Positions 41,301 to 52,171 of a DNA stretch of 64,000 nt are shown piece after piece (the stretch's first letter is position 1; the number at the start of each line of letters is the position of its first letter). Source of the stretch: Eopsaltria australis (lineage: Eukaryota; Chordata; Aves; Passeriformes; Petroicidae); assembly GCA_034509425.1 (NCBI GenBank), contig JAVTVJ010001162.1, positions 1 to 64,000 of the forward strand. The letters run 5' to 3'. The notes under the pieces were generated by a model. That model was not told the origin of the DNA, made no database searches, and was given only the letters and a program-made list of their open reading frames with translations. Made by a program: the position numbers and the translations under genes.

Positions 41301-43409
41301 CCCAGGCAGCTCTGCCAGCGTGGCTGGGTTCACCCTGCACCTCCTGGGATGGAGGGGTTAAAGAAGCTGAGGGAAGGAAATGACTTTAAATTTCATACTC
41401 AGCTTAAAACAACTCAGAATTACAGCGTTAGGAGTTTTAAGGGAACAAAACAGAATCATTTCCACATCCTCTGCAGGGCCAGGCTCCCCGTGTGCCAGAA
41501 GGGTGGGTCCTCCTTCCTCAGCTCTGATTGAGGAGAGAAAGCAGCCCAGGAGGTGCCTGGCAGTTTCCTCTTGGTGCAGGAGCCCTGCTGTGGGAATGCT
41601 GTCCTTAAAGACTCCGTCCTTCCTGCTGCCAGCTCCAGCATCCAGCCCTGACACAGAAAAACCTTCGCTCTGCCTCGTCCAGAGAGAGGCCAGAGCTCCT
41701 CAGAGATTCACCCTGTGATGTTCATGAAGAATGGGAACTTCCCATTTAGAATCTGCTGCCACTGGGGAAAAAAAAAAAACCCAGAGATTTGGCAAAAATA
41801 AAGTGAACACCCCGAGTCATATGACTGGGACATGTTGGAGTGCATTTTGTGGAGGGTTCCTTCCCCCTCCCTGGGTCATTATTTCGTTTCCTCAGAGCTC
41901 TCCACTGACTAATTCATCCCACACTGAGTTTTTAAACCCCAAATTGGTTTTATTTGTTTGTCCAGCATTCCATCTCCCGGTGGTGTTGGAGCCTGGGTGT
42001 TATCAATCAGCTCAGCAAATGTTTGTCCTCCTCCATGTGAGCAGCTCCAGGGAACTTTACTTTGGAAGCTTCGTGTTTAAAAAGGAGGGGGGGGAATCTG
42101 GGGATGTGGCTTTTTGCTAATTAAGGAGGATACTGCCAGGGGCTTGTGATGTTGGGTTTTGTGAAACACACAGCTGGAGGGAAGAGTAAGAGCTGAGAGA
42201 TGACAGGAGGAATTTCAGACCAAAGCAACCTGCAGATTCTGATCCTGAAATAGAGCAGCAAACGCTGCCGCAGCCACGAGGCGGGAGCGCTCTGTGGAGG
42301 AAGGATTTGGTTTAAACTGTCATTTTCCCCTCAAAAGTCTGGTCTGAGGGAAGCATTTCAGGCTTCTCTTATCCTTGCTGGAGAACCTGGTTGATTCTCT
42401 GAAGCCCCTTCTTCCCCTTTGTTATCTTTTTTTCCCAGGGATTGAATCAAAGGATGTTCAGGTCAGTGCGACGCTGGGCTGGAACTGCTCAGAGCCAGGC
42501 TGGGGGGGTAGGAAAGGCAGCTTTATTAAGGCACTCCTTAGAAGCTGACAAGTCCCAGTCTCTCCCAGATGAAGAAAGGACACTTGTAGGTTTAATTTTT
42601 CCTCCCAGCTGGAGCCAGAGGGGCAGGAGGGACAGAAAAAGCTGCTCTGGGCTCTGTGTGTGTGTTGGAACTTGCACAAGCACTGCCCCTCAGCCCCCAG
42701 GGGAAGGCTGGGGTGCTGGGCCTGGGCAGGACGGGTCAAACATCCCAAAAGGAATTGTTTGAGTTGGAAGGGATTGCTCAGAAATCACCCAGCCCATGTG
42801 CAGAGCTCTCTGAAGAAAGCACTGTGGAGTTGTGATAGAACATAACAAAATGTCATGGGTTTGGCCTTTGTGAATGTGTTCTGTTAATTAATGGAATGGA
42901 AACCTTTCTGCAGTCCCTAAGGCCAGTTTCTCCCTGTTCTTAGGGACAGATCAGCTTTGGCCTTACACTTTCAGACTATTTTATACCCATTCTGAAATAT
43001 TGATGCTCTCTGAAAAAGGCTGGAAATTCAGAGATGGAGAGAGCTTTCTGCAAGTCCCACTTGGCTTGCAGGGCCAAGGGAAAAGGGGTTTTTGGTGTGG
43101 GATGTGCCAGGTTCTTCAGCAGAAAGGATGAGCTGGAGACTTCAGCCAGCCTCTGGATGCAGCCCCACTCCTCGTGCCCAGTGGGAATTAAGGTTTTATA
43201 ATGAACGGGCCGTGGGTTTGGCAATGAGTGGGAAACTCCCATGGATTCCCAGAGCTGAGCTCTGAGAATTCCCAGCTCTGCTGACTGTTCCCATTCCCTT
43301 TTCCCCCCTCAGATGATGAAGTTTGCCTGGGATAACTACAAGCAGTACGCGCTGGGGAAGAACGAGCTGCGCCCGCTGACCAAGAACGGCCACATCGGGA
43401 ACATGTTCG
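25758..43409 (+). CDS. MAN1C1: MAN1C1 coding region, exons 1-2 (3' partial)
   Basis: Mannosyl-oligosaccharide 1,2-alpha-mannosidase IC is a Golgi type II membrane enzyme of glycoside hydrolase family 47 that trims Man9 N-glycans toward Man5. Only the first two coding exons are inside the window (25758-26324 and 43313-43409), giving 221 complete codons of about 630 in human. Exon 1 supplies the cytosolic tail, membrane anchor and stem; exon 2 starts the catalytic domain (MMKFAWDNYKQYALGKNELR). The catalytic acidic residues lie in exons outside the window. The closest alternatives, MAN1A1 and MAN1A2, have different N-termini and a different sequence after the NELKP motif, so MAN1C1 is favoured. 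Position right after LDLRAP1 matches human 1p36. Confidence 0.95.
26400..26990 (+). repeat. Degenerate C-rich tandem repeat at the start of MAN1C1 intron 1
   Basis: Imperfect repeats built from cctcagtcagccctcac, ctcccctcacagccgtgtcc and similar blocks. Unit length varies, roughly 30-60 bp. It continues the CpG-rich exon into the intron, with CpG lost along the way. Open frames through it are by-products. Confidence 0.7.
27019..27345 (+). repeat. 46-bp minisatellite, seven copies
   Basis: Units share gtgtcccttgctccctcatt then tcccaaggaaggtggcagga and attggg. The period is 46 bp with 1-bp slips; a few copies have tggtccct or gtaattgg. It lies about 700 bp after the MAN1C1 exon 1 donor. Confidence 0.95.
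28320..28620. other. AT-rich intron block, candidate regulatory element
   Basis: Low-GC, non-repetitive sequence containing TTAATTATTTTTTAAAT, GACAGCTAATTACTCC and CATAAATATTAG. TAATTA-type homeodomain sites and the lack of repeats are what conserved noncoding elements often look like. This is a visual impression only. Confidence 0.25.
36568..36785 (+). repeat. 45-bp minisatellite, about five copies
   Basis: Units share ggggattttggggaggagct then gatgggttctgctgctgtcc and tttgg. The first two copies have gggcagg in place of ggggagg, and the last copy has ctggtgggttctgg. It lies in MAN1C1 intron 1. Confidence 0.95.
38030..38230. other. AT-rich intron block, candidate regulatory element
   Basis: Unique sequence with gacacgcttaaatctag, gcattaggaatttaattagg and tgttagtttaattgtggc, that is several TTAATT/TAATTA cores. 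No coding potential. Possible enhancer; needs cross-species alignment. Confidence 0.25.
42740..42800 (-). mobile_element. Possible small CR1 remnant, antisense
   Basis: The string gaattgtttgagttggaagg followed by gattgctcagaaatcaccca resembles the antisense CR1 3' end (gagttggaagggacct...). It is only about 60 bp, so it may be chance. Confidence 0.35.
43313..43409 (+). CDS. MAN1C1: MAN1C1 coding exon 2 (start of GH47 domain)
   Basis: The acceptor (cttttcccccctcag) ends at 43312 and the donor GTGAGT starts at 43410. The exon reads MMKFAWDNYKQYALGKNELR then PLTKNGHIGNMF plus the first G of a split glycine codon. Human MAN1C1 has MMQFAWQNYKRYAMGKNELR at the same place, directly after KIKE. The phases (0 in, 1 out) fit exon 1. 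The following exon, expected to begin with GLxGAT, is not in the window. Confidence 0.96.
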
Positions 43410-43634
43410 GTGAGTGGGGCTCAGTTTGCTGCAATTCCCCTTTCTCTGAGCTTCTCCAGGTCACTGTCCAGGGCAGCTCCTCTCTCTCTGCAGCGCAGGG
43501 AGGGGCCTGTCACAGCTTTGGTCTCATCCCTGTTGCTGTTGGTGTGGAGCAAGGCTCGGAATGCGTGTGCTGGAGGTGACCTGTGCATGTCCCAGGGCTG
43601 GGGATCTCACAGCAGCTCCAGCCTGGGCCACTCC

Positions 43635-44766
43635 TGAGCAGAGGCAGCTCCCAGTGCTTGGGAGCAGTGCTGGAATGCCTGGATCCTCCCTGAGCAGAGC
43701 CAGCTCCCAGTGCTTGGGAGCAGTGAAATACCTGGATCACCTCTCTGAGCAGAGGCAGCTCCCAGTGCTTGGGAGCAGTGAAATGCCTGGATCAGCTCTG
43801 AGCAGAGCCAGCTCCCAGTGCTTGGGAGCAGTGAAATACCTGGATCACCTCTCTGAGCAGAGGCAGCTCCCAGTGCTTGGGAGCAGTGAAATACCTGGAT
43901 CACCTCTGAGCAGAGGCATCTCCCAGTGCTTGGGAGCAGTGCTGGAATGCCTGGATCAGCTCTGAGCAGAGGCAGCTCCCAGTGCTTGGGAGCAGTGCTG
44001 GAATGCCTGGATCACCTCTGAGCAGAGGCAGCTCCCAGTGCTTGGGAGCAGTGAAATGCCTGGATCAGCTCTGAGCAGAGGCAGCTCCCAGTGCTTGGGA
44101 GCAGTGCTGGAATGCCTGGATCACCTCTGAGCAGAGGCAGCTCCCAGTGCTTGGGAGCAGTGAAATGCCTGGATCAGCTCTGAGCAGAGGCAGCTCCCAG
44201 TGCTTGGGAGCAGTGCTGGAATGCCTGGATCACCTCTGAGCAGAGGCAGCTCCCAGTGCTTGGGAGCAGTGAAATGCCTGGATCAGCTCTGAGCAGAGGC
44301 AGCTCCCAGTGCTTGGGAGCAGTGCTGGAATGCCTGGATCACCTCTGAGCAGAGGCAGCTCCCAGTGCTTGGGAGCAGTGAAATGCCTGGATCAGCTCTG
44401 AGCAGAGGCAGCTCCCAGTGCTTGGGAGCAGTGCTGGAATGCCTGGATCACCTCTGAGCAGAGGCAGCTCCCAGTGCTTGGGAGCAGTGAAATGCCTGGA
44501 TCAGCTCTGAGCAGAGGCAGCTCCCAGTGCTTGGGAGCAGTGCTGGAATGCCTGGATCACCTCTGAGCAGAGGCAGCTCCCAGTGCTTGGGAGCAGTGAA
44601 ATGCCTGGATCAGCTCTGAGCAGAGGCAGCTCCCAGTGCTTGGGAGCAGTGCTGGAATGCCTGGATCACCTCTGAGCAGAGGCAGCTCCCAGTGCTTGGG
44701 AGCAGTGAAATGCCTGGATCAGCTCTGAGCAGAGGCAGCTCCCAGTGCTTGGGAGCAGTGCTGGAA
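43635..44766 (+). repeat. Higher-order minisatellite, 56+53 bp dimers of 109 bp
   Basis: Twenty-one copies of a unit with the core cagctcccagtgcttgggag. From 43964 on, 56-bp units (gcagtgctggaatgcc) alternate strictly with 53-bp units (gcagtgaaatgcc), with dimers starting at 43964, 44073, 44182, 44291, 44400, 44509, 44618 and 44727 (last partial). The first six units are irregular. Each unit contains the inverted repeat GCTCCCA gtgct TGGGAGC. It begins 225 bp after the MAN1C1 exon 2 donor. Confidence 0.97.
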
Positions 44767-45000
44767 TCAAAGTGTCTTTATTAAAACATGAAGGCAGCCC
44801 AGAGCTGACAATGCTGCTATTTGTCTGAGCTTGTACAAGGCTTCAGGACCCGACCAAATTGAGCATTTTCTCTCTCGTTTCTCCACTGTTGAGCAAGATG
44901 GGAATTCCATGAAATATTGAGTGAATCAATATTAAAAGCTCTTTATACTCTGTGCTAACTGGCTTGTATAATTTTACTCTTTAGCAGATTACCTTTTTTT
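44767..45000. other. AT-rich unique block, candidate regulatory element
   Basis: Directly after the 109-bp array there is unique low-GC sequence with ttccatgaaatattgagtga, atcaatattaaaagctcttt and ggcttgtataattttactct. It looks unlike its repeat-rich neighbours and could be a conserved element. Confidence 0.25.
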
Positions 45001-45188
45001 ATGTGAGCCACTTCCAGTGCTATTCCCCTGCTCATTCTGGTGGGATACTTGTTGTATTTTGGGGGTATTTGTTGGCTTTTGGGGATGTAAATTGTCTTTT
45101 TGCTGCTCTGCACTCAGAGCATTTCCCTGCTCTGTTCCCTGAGCCCCTGCCTGTGCCATGGGGAGCCCAGCACAATCTGCTCCAGCAG

Positions 45189-45287
45189 CCCTTCCCTTCC
45201 CTTCCCTTCCCTTCCCTTCCCTTCCCTTCCCTTCCCTTCCCTTCCCTTCCCTTCCCTTCCCTTCCCTTCCCTTCCCTTCCCTTCCCT
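45189..45287 (+). repeat. (CCCTT)n pyrimidine microsatellite, about 20 units
   Basis: Ninety-nine uninterrupted pyrimidines in perfect 5-bp repeats of cttcc. A short (GTT)n run follows at 45340-45369. Confidence 0.97.
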
Positions 45288-45339
45288 GGGGAATTCCTGC
45301 TGTGCAGAGGGCTCTGGGCTCCTTTCCAAGGGATCTTTT

Positions 45340-45369
45340 GTTGTTGTTGTTGTTGTTGTAGTTGTTGTA
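45340..45369 (+). repeat. (GTT)n microsatellite
   Basis: Nine or so GTT triplets with one GTA interruption, 52 bp after the (CCCTT)n tract. Confidence 0.9.
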
Positions 45370-45644
45370 CAGGGATTATCTCCTGGAGTTCCTCCCCCAG
45401 AGCACAGCAGAGTTCTGTGTCCCAGAGATGGGGCTGGGGTTCTGGAGAACATTCCCACCCTGGTTTGCACTCTGTAGGTGTCCAGGTCCTTCTCCACATC
45501 AGCTCCAGGACCTGGGGGGGAGCTTCCAGCCTGTGGAGATCTGCTCTGTGTGAACCCCAACCCCAATCCTGCTCGGCTCTGGGGGCTGAGGTGTGGGCAA
45601 GGGAGGGGTGAAGGTGGAAATGGCACCAGGTGTCTCTGACACCG

Positions 45645-45835
45645 TCAGCCTGGAGAAGGGAAGGTTTGGGGTGGCCTAACTGTGGCCTTCCAGGACCTGA
45701 AGGGAGGACAGGAAGGATGGAGAGAGATCATTTACAATGGTCTGGAGTGACAGGAGTGCCTTCAAACTGACAGAGGGCAGGGCTGGATGGGATATTGGGG
45801 AAAAGTTCTGTGCTGTGGGGGGGTGAGGCCACATG
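45645..45835 (+). mobile_element. CR1 LINE fragment, sense orientation
   Basis: The order gcctggagaagggaaggttt, ggtggcctaactgtgg, aggacctgaagggagg, ggtctggagtgacagg and ctggatgggatattgggg then aaaagttctgtgctg follows the CR1 3' region, where consensus-like copies read gaggctgaggggagac...tacctgaaaggagg...tggatattaggaaaaatttc. It is strongly diverged. Confidence 0.75.
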
Positions 45836-48792
45836 TGACTCACAGCTGGCTGTGCAGGGCTGCAGGGGAGCTCCTCCACCCCTGTGGGGTGTCAGGGGAG
45901 CAGGTTTGGGACTGGCACAGGCTGGGTGTGAGCAGCCACTGCCCCTGCCCAGCCCCTCTCTGCCAGCAGAGATTTGGGAGGCTTTGCCTTTGCTTTGCTC
46001 TTTCAAACCCCTCCAGCAACAGCCAGGTTCTCTCCTTGAGGATTTGCATGGAATTCAGCATCGAGTTGGAGCATTTTGCAGCTCTTCCACTCTGGCAAGC
46101 TTGTCAAAATTCCTCAAGGAGTGTGCCAGTAAACAGACAAAAATATTGAAAGCTTTAAAATGCATTTATCATGCGAAAACAATTGCCGGTACTTAGGTTT
46201 GTTTGTAGTGTGCCTGTGAGCGCTCTCCAGGAAAAGGCTTTGGAGGATTTGCAGAGAAGCAGCTCCGTGGTGCATTTCAGCCTTTAATGGGCTTTTCCTC
46301 CTTCCAGCAGTGCCTGCTGAGGGAGGGCAGCATCAGGCAGTCCCTCTGTCTGTCCCTCTGTCCGTCCCTCTGTCCCTCCTGAGACTCACAAACAAGGCCA
46401 GGCCACGGTGGCCCATTCCCCCTCCTGTCACATCAAGTGTCCCTTTATTCCAAACTCCAGAGGGACAGGAGGCAAACCAGGCTGCAAATGTCGATATTAA
46501 GCTGAGATTTCTGTGCAGCTGCTTCCACGTGGGAGGGGAGGAACCTCTCTGGGGCTGTTTTCCAGTGTGTTTGTGAGCATGGGAAGCAGTCAGGTTCCTG
46601 GAGGCTGATGCATGCTGCTGTTGTGGATGTGCTGCTGCTCACTTGGAGCCTTCAGTGTGGCAGCCTCAGCCTGGGGGGAGCTGCTCTGGATCAAATATTC
46701 CCTCTAATCCAAGGAGAAATAAAAATGAACTCTGAATTCTGTTCCCTCTGCTGCGCTTCCTGACAGCCAGGAGAGAGCTTCTCTCCCCATCTTCCTGCCC
46801 AGCAAGGAAAACCTGGATCCCCAACAACATTAATCTCCTTCCTCTCTGCCCTGGAGGTGGCAGCTCACCCAGAGATCCAACTTTGGAAGTTCCCAGCATT
46901 TCCCAGCTGCTCCACAGGCAGCATTCCCCTTCTCTGGCCTGTGATCTGCCTTGCTCTCACGTTCCTGCTGGTGCTCCATGTTCTCCAGCTCCTGCTTCTG
47001 AGGCACTGCTCTCTCCAAGCCTCTCCCACGTTTCTCCCAGAGTTTATTTGCACAGAGCTGCTGTGATTGCTGCCATTTACAATCACTGCAGCTCGAGAGC
47101 CCTCTCCCTAAACCCACGAGCTGCTCTCCTTTCATCACCATTAATTATTCATCAGTGCTGCTTGTGATGAGATGTGCCACCTCAGCAGCCCAGCCGTGCC
47201 CTCCGCTGGGGTAAATGTGGCTCAGCCTCTCAGAGGAGTGATGATTTCCCTGGAAATGCTGCTCCACGAGGGTGCTGGGATGATCTCTGCTGGAACAAAC
47301 CCCACATCACGAGGCTCCAGTGCCTCCAAAAGGTCCTCAAGGCCGGGATTCAGGATTCTCTGCAGGATTTCTGTGTGGAACCCAAGGAAAAGCTGCAGGA
47401 TGCCAGGCACTGTTCAACCCAGCCCCCAAATGTGCTGGTTTAGGAACATTGAAGGGGAATGGCCTGGCTGAGGGTGAGGCTGGAGATCTGCAGGCACAAA
47501 CTCTGCTCCCAGAGCTGAATCAGGTATTTTAACCCTTCTCAAGCACCCCCAGCCCTGCTGCCTTTGGTGCTGGAACATGAAATGCCCCGATGTCTGCAGA
47601 CGTTGGCTGCAGGAGGGGGCAGCAGCTCCGTGTGTCACAGCCCCTGAGCTGCACCTGTCCCCAGGAGCTCCAGAGCCCTGCATTGTTATTCTGCCCGCTC
47701 CCCAGCTCTGTCAGAGCCACTTATTTTCCTGACAAAATGTTTTTAAAATCCTGTTAGCTTCCCAGAGCTGCTGCAGCTACGGGAGAGCGAGGCTGGCGTC
47801 TCGTCGTGCTCGTGCATCAGCTCAATTGTCAGTTCCATTTTGATTGCACAGTCTTCTAACAATGATAAGGTGAGAAGTCTGATTTTCAGATATCTCTTGA
47901 AGTGTGCAGTGCTGGCAGCAGAAGAATCCTTCTCTGACTTATAACCTGAGCCAATTTTGCTCTGAAATCAGTGACAGCAAGTAAATATGGAACCTTGCTG
48001 TGCTGTTAGGCGTTCTTCACCACCTCAATGCACCTTGGTTTGTTAATTTTAGTTTAAAAATAGCAATCCTTAACCAGGTTTCTCCCCTTTTTTTTCCCCC
48101 CCTTTCCCCACTCAAAATCACGCCTGAAATCATGAATTGCAGCCACTGCTCCTCTCAGCATGTGCTGGGTTTCTGCAGCTCCAGCTGATGTGAGTCCAAG
48201 TGACAACTGTCACAGGCAGGACACTGCCAGGTCACCAGGGCAGGGTGGCAGAGCTGTGCCAGCAGGGGGATGGAAAGGACAGGAGGTGTTTGCACCTCAC
48301 CCTGCAGCATTTGATTGCCTGGAGGAATTCCTGGAAAAATCCTGGGCTGTGTTTGTGTGCTGGCTTTGGCCAGAGCTGTTTGTTTTGAGCACAGGAGGTC
48401 AGTGGCCTCAGCTGCCTGGAAATGGGGCTGCTTTGGCTCTCCAGGATGAAAAAAAAGGGGATGAAGTGGCTGGGGAAGAAAAGCAGCACAGGAATATCCA
48501 GAGAGGCCTCTGGAAAGGAGCAAACTGATTGTCCTGAGGTCCAGAACGTTCAGGTTTGTCCTGCCTGGCAAATCCCCCTGGATTTGTCACTGCCCTGTGG
48601 CACTGTGACCTGGGTGGAGATTCCAGGAATCCCACTGGAAATTCCAGAAATTCCACTGGATTTAACAGCCCCAAGGTCCTGTGACAGCAGCTTTTAGCAG
48701 CAGCTGCTCTGGACCCCAAAATCTGCACATCCCAGGGTCAGTCCCTCCAACCACCCTGTCTGACTGAGCCAAACATTCTCCTTCTTTCATCC

Positions 48793-49428
48793 AGGATTGA
48801 GCCAGGATTGAGCCAGGACTGAGGCAGGATTGAGCCAGGATTGAGCCAGGACTGAGGCAGGATTGAGCCAGGATTGAGGCAGGACTGAGGCAGGATTGAG
48901 CCAGGACTGAGGCAGGATTGAGCCAGGACTGAGCCAGGATTGAGCCAGGACTGAGCCAGGACTGAGGCAGGACTGAGGCAGGACTGAGGCAGGACTGAGC
49001 CAGGACTGAGCCAGGACTGAGCCAGGATTGAGCCAGGACTGAGGCAGGACTGAGCCAGGATTGAGGCAGGATTGAGGCAGGATTGAGGCAGGACTGAGGC
49101 AGGATTGAGCCAGGATTGAGCCAGGATTGAGGCAGGATTGAGGCAGGACTGAGGCAGGACTGAGGCAGGACTGAGGCAGGACTGAGCCAGGACTGAGCCA
49201 GGACTGAGGCAGGACTGAGGCAGGACTGAGCCAGGACTGAGGCAGGACTGAGCCAGGATTGAGGCAGGATTGAGGCAGGATTGAGGCAGGACTGAGGCAG
49301 GATTGAGCCAGGATTGAGGCAGGATTGAGCCAGGATTGAGGCAGGATTGAGGCAGGATTGAGGCAGGATTGAGGCAGGACTGAGGCAGGACTGAGCCAGG
49401 ACTGAGGCAGGATTGAGGCAGGATTTAG
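48793..49428 (+). repeat. 11-bp minisatellite with two binary variant sites, about 57 copies
   Basis: Consensus GGAYTGAGSCA (ggattgagcca, ggactgaggca and the two mixed forms). About 57 copies run with almost no indels over 636 bp. Units of 11 bp keep one frame open on the minus strand for over 200 codons, which is not evidence of a gene. Confidence 0.97.
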
Positions 49429-50399
49429 CAGGCAGCAGACACACCCCCCTCAATTAGCAGCGACAGGAGTTGCTCTGTGGATCTGTGACAGAGGAGAGGT
49501 AATTGAATGAAAATATTAATTCTGCAATATCCCAACCAGCAGAAGAGAAACAGGAACCTCCAATTGTGCAATCACTCGCTGCACCTTCCCTCTTCTGTCT
49601 CTGGGTCTCTCTCCCTGTGATCACAAAATTGCAGAACCCTGGAGAGTCCTTTTATGTGATTAAAATAATAATAATAATGATGGCTCTCTTAATTTCTGTG
49701 CTGAATTATGCCTGCTGCCTATTGCACATGACATTGGATGCTTGGCTCCATGGGCTCTTTAAAGAGAAAAATACCTTGTAATGAAGATGTTGCTGGAACT
49801 CTGTTGCTCCCTGGCATCATCATCTCTTTTTTTTTTTGCTTTTTTCATGTGTAATGTTCCCCAGGTGAATAATTTTCAGGAGGGCATTTTGAGCTGACTT
49901 TGGCTTTTGCTGTCAGTGAAATCTGCAGCAGCAAACTTCTTTCCTGGCAGCAGGGAACCAGGATGTGCTCCAAGTCCCAAACTCAGTGAGTTTGGCTGTG
50001 TTGGAGCTGACATTGATCCCTGTTGTGGGGATTTTCCCCTGTTTTGAGATCACTCCCAAGCTAATTAATCCTTCAGGAGATCTGTCTCACCTTGGGCCCT
50101 GCTGGCATCCCCAAACATCGGGGTTCCACTGAACCCTAAACCCCACCCAGGGTTGATTGCAGGGGCTGAGCTGACTCCTCAGCTTGAAATATTCATTATT
50201 TAAAAAGTTTAAACAGAAAAACCCCAATGTTTCAGAGTGGCCTCCAGCCCTCCTCAAGCACCTTTGCATCCAGCCCTGGTTCTGGGGCTGGGCTGGGCAG
50301 TGACTGTTGGAAAAATGTCATTTGAAATGAGGGGATTCGTGCTGGATTTCCATCCTAGCAAGGAAATAAAGTCAGGAGAACTGGGGGGAGAAGCTGGGA

Positions 50400-50822
50400 C
50401 CTGAGAGCCCAAACTGGGGGATCTAAGAGCCCAAACTGGGAGATCTGAGAGCCCAAACTGGGGGATGTGAGAGCCCAAACTGGGGAATCTGAGAGCTCAA
50501 ACTGGGGGATCTGAGAGCCCAAACTGGGGGATCTGAGAGCCCAAACTGGGGGATCTGAGAGCCCAAACTGGGGGATCTGAGAGCCCAGACTGGGGGATCT
50601 GAGAGCCCAAACTGGGGGATGTGAGAGCTCAAACTGGGGGATCTGAGAGCCCAAACTGGGGGAATCTGAGAGCCCAAACTGGGGGATGTGAGAGCCCAAA
50701 CTGGGGGATCTGAGAGCCCAAACTGGGGGATCTGAGAGCCCAAACTGGGGGATCTCAGAGCCCAAACTGGGAGATCTGAGAGCCCAAACTGGGGGATCTG
50801 AGAGCCCCGACTGGGGGATTTG
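50400..50822 (+). repeat. 22-bp minisatellite, left arm of an inverted pair
   Basis: About 19 copies of ctgagagcccaaactggggg plus at, with few substitutions (ctaagagc, tgagagctc, cccagactg) and one 1-bp insertion near 50660. The same unit occurs as its reverse complement at 51602-52078. Confidence 0.97.
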
Positions 50823-51601
50823 GGACCCTGGACAGCTCAGCTTGGCCTGGGCCTGCCCTGAGCAGGACACTGGGTGAGCTCCACGTTATCTCCACACAAC
50901 CCCATTAATCATCCCAGCTTCCTCAGGAGCTTCCTGAACTTTCCACTGACCCCAACCCGAGTTTGGAGCTTAATGAGGCCTCCAAGTTGGAGAGGGTGTC
51001 TTGGGATTTGTCAGAAGTGCGTGGCGCAGCAAAACGGGGGAGAAGGAAACAAAACAAGAAATGGAAAAGCAGCCATTAAAGCAGCAAATGGGAGCAGGAA
51101 AAGGGAGAAAATTGCGTTGAGCTGTGAGTGGAGAGGATTCTGTGGGGCCTCTGTGCTGCTGGGACAGGAGCAGGCTGAGATGTGGAGGCAGCCACACGTG
51201 AGCAGCCCCGTGGCTGAGCAACAATCAGGCTGCAGCTATTTTTTTATCCTGTTTCTCAGGCTCTGGGTGTATTTTAAAATACAGCAAGCTCGTCTTGAAG
51301 ATTTTTCCATCTTTTCTTTGAATATTTTCTTGAAGCACCCCATTATGGATGTTGCCCGTGCCTCATTCTGGACACTAATTATGCGGAAATAATTGTCTAA
51401 TCTTCAGAGATATTGAGCGTGTGATTAAAAGGCAGCCAGCTGAGAGTGGGTGGGGTTGGGCTGCTCACAGATCCAGCTCTGGATTAGGAGGCTTTGGTGG
51501 CAAAAGCTGAGTTGGAGGCTTGGCATTTGCAGCTGCTCTGAGCAAACAGCCAGCACCTGCTGCAGGGACCTGGGCACGGCTGAGTCACCTGGGAATGCCA
51601 C
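50823..51601. other. Unique segment between inverted 22-bp arrays
   Basis: About 780 bp of non-repetitive intron sequence, including an AT-rich part (51230-51420). No coding exon is recognised. It may itself have been inverted together with one array arm. Confidence 0.6.
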
Positions 51602-52078
51602 ATCCCCCAGTCTGAGCTCAGATCCCCCAGTCTGGGCTCTGAGATCTCCCAGTCTGGACTCTGAGATCCCCCAGTCTGGGCTCTGAGATCCCCCAGTTCG
51701 AGCTCAGATCCCCCAGTTTGGGCTCTAAGATCCCCCAGTTTGAGCTCTGAGATCTCCCAGTCTGGGCTCTCAGATCCCCCAGTTTGAGCTCTCAGATCCC
51801 CCAGTTTGGGCTCTGAGATCTCCCAGTTTGAGCTCTCAGATCCCCCAGTCTGAGCTCTCAGATCTCCCAGTTTGGGCTCTCAGATCCCCCAGTTTGGGCT
51901 CTGAGATCCCCCAGTTTGGGCTCTCAGATCCCCCAGTCTGGGCTCTCAGATCTCCCAGTCTGGGCTCTCAGATCTCCCAGTTTGAGCGCTCAGATCCCCC
52001 AGTTTGAGCTCTCAGATCCCCCAGTTTGGGCTCTCAGATCCCCCAGTTTGGGCTCTCAGATCCCCCAGATCTCAGATC
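51602..52078 (-). repeat. 22-bp minisatellite, right arm of an inverted pair
   Basis: About 21 copies of agatcccccagtttgggctc plus tc, the exact reverse complement of the 50400-50822 unit, with variants tctcccagt, tctgagctc and tctgggctc. Unique sequence of about 780 bp separates the two arrays. Confidence 0.97.
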
Positions 52079-52171
52079 TCCAGCTGGAGCAGCCTGGCAC
52101 GCTGGGACGTGGCCCTGCCCATCCCAGGGGTGGCACAGGAGGGGCTCTGAGGTCCCTTCCCACCCCGACCA

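Larger units (their letters stand above)
26325..43312 (+). other. MAN1C1 intron 1 (17 kb)
   Basis: Bounded by the donor at 26325 and the acceptor AG at 43311-43312. The start is a diffuse C-rich repeat (26400-26990), followed by a 46-bp minisatellite (27019-27345). The middle is less GC-rich and mostly unique, with several AT-rich blocks that look like ordinary or regulatory intron sequence (28320-28620, 32220-32480, 33780-33960, 38030-38230). Another minisatellite lies at 36568-36785. No second gene or antisense coding exon is recognised. Confidence 0.8.

Noticed and set aside
48793..49428. CRISPR-like array or other spaced repeat system
   Set aside because: Repeats are directly adjacent with no unique spacers, and the DNA is from a vertebrate. 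The same holds for the other arrays.
48662..49453. 263-codon minus-strand frame with an SCLNPASILAQ repeat
   Set aside because: Direct product of the 11-bp minisatellite; 33-bp triple units cannot contain a stop. No promoter, splice or homology support.
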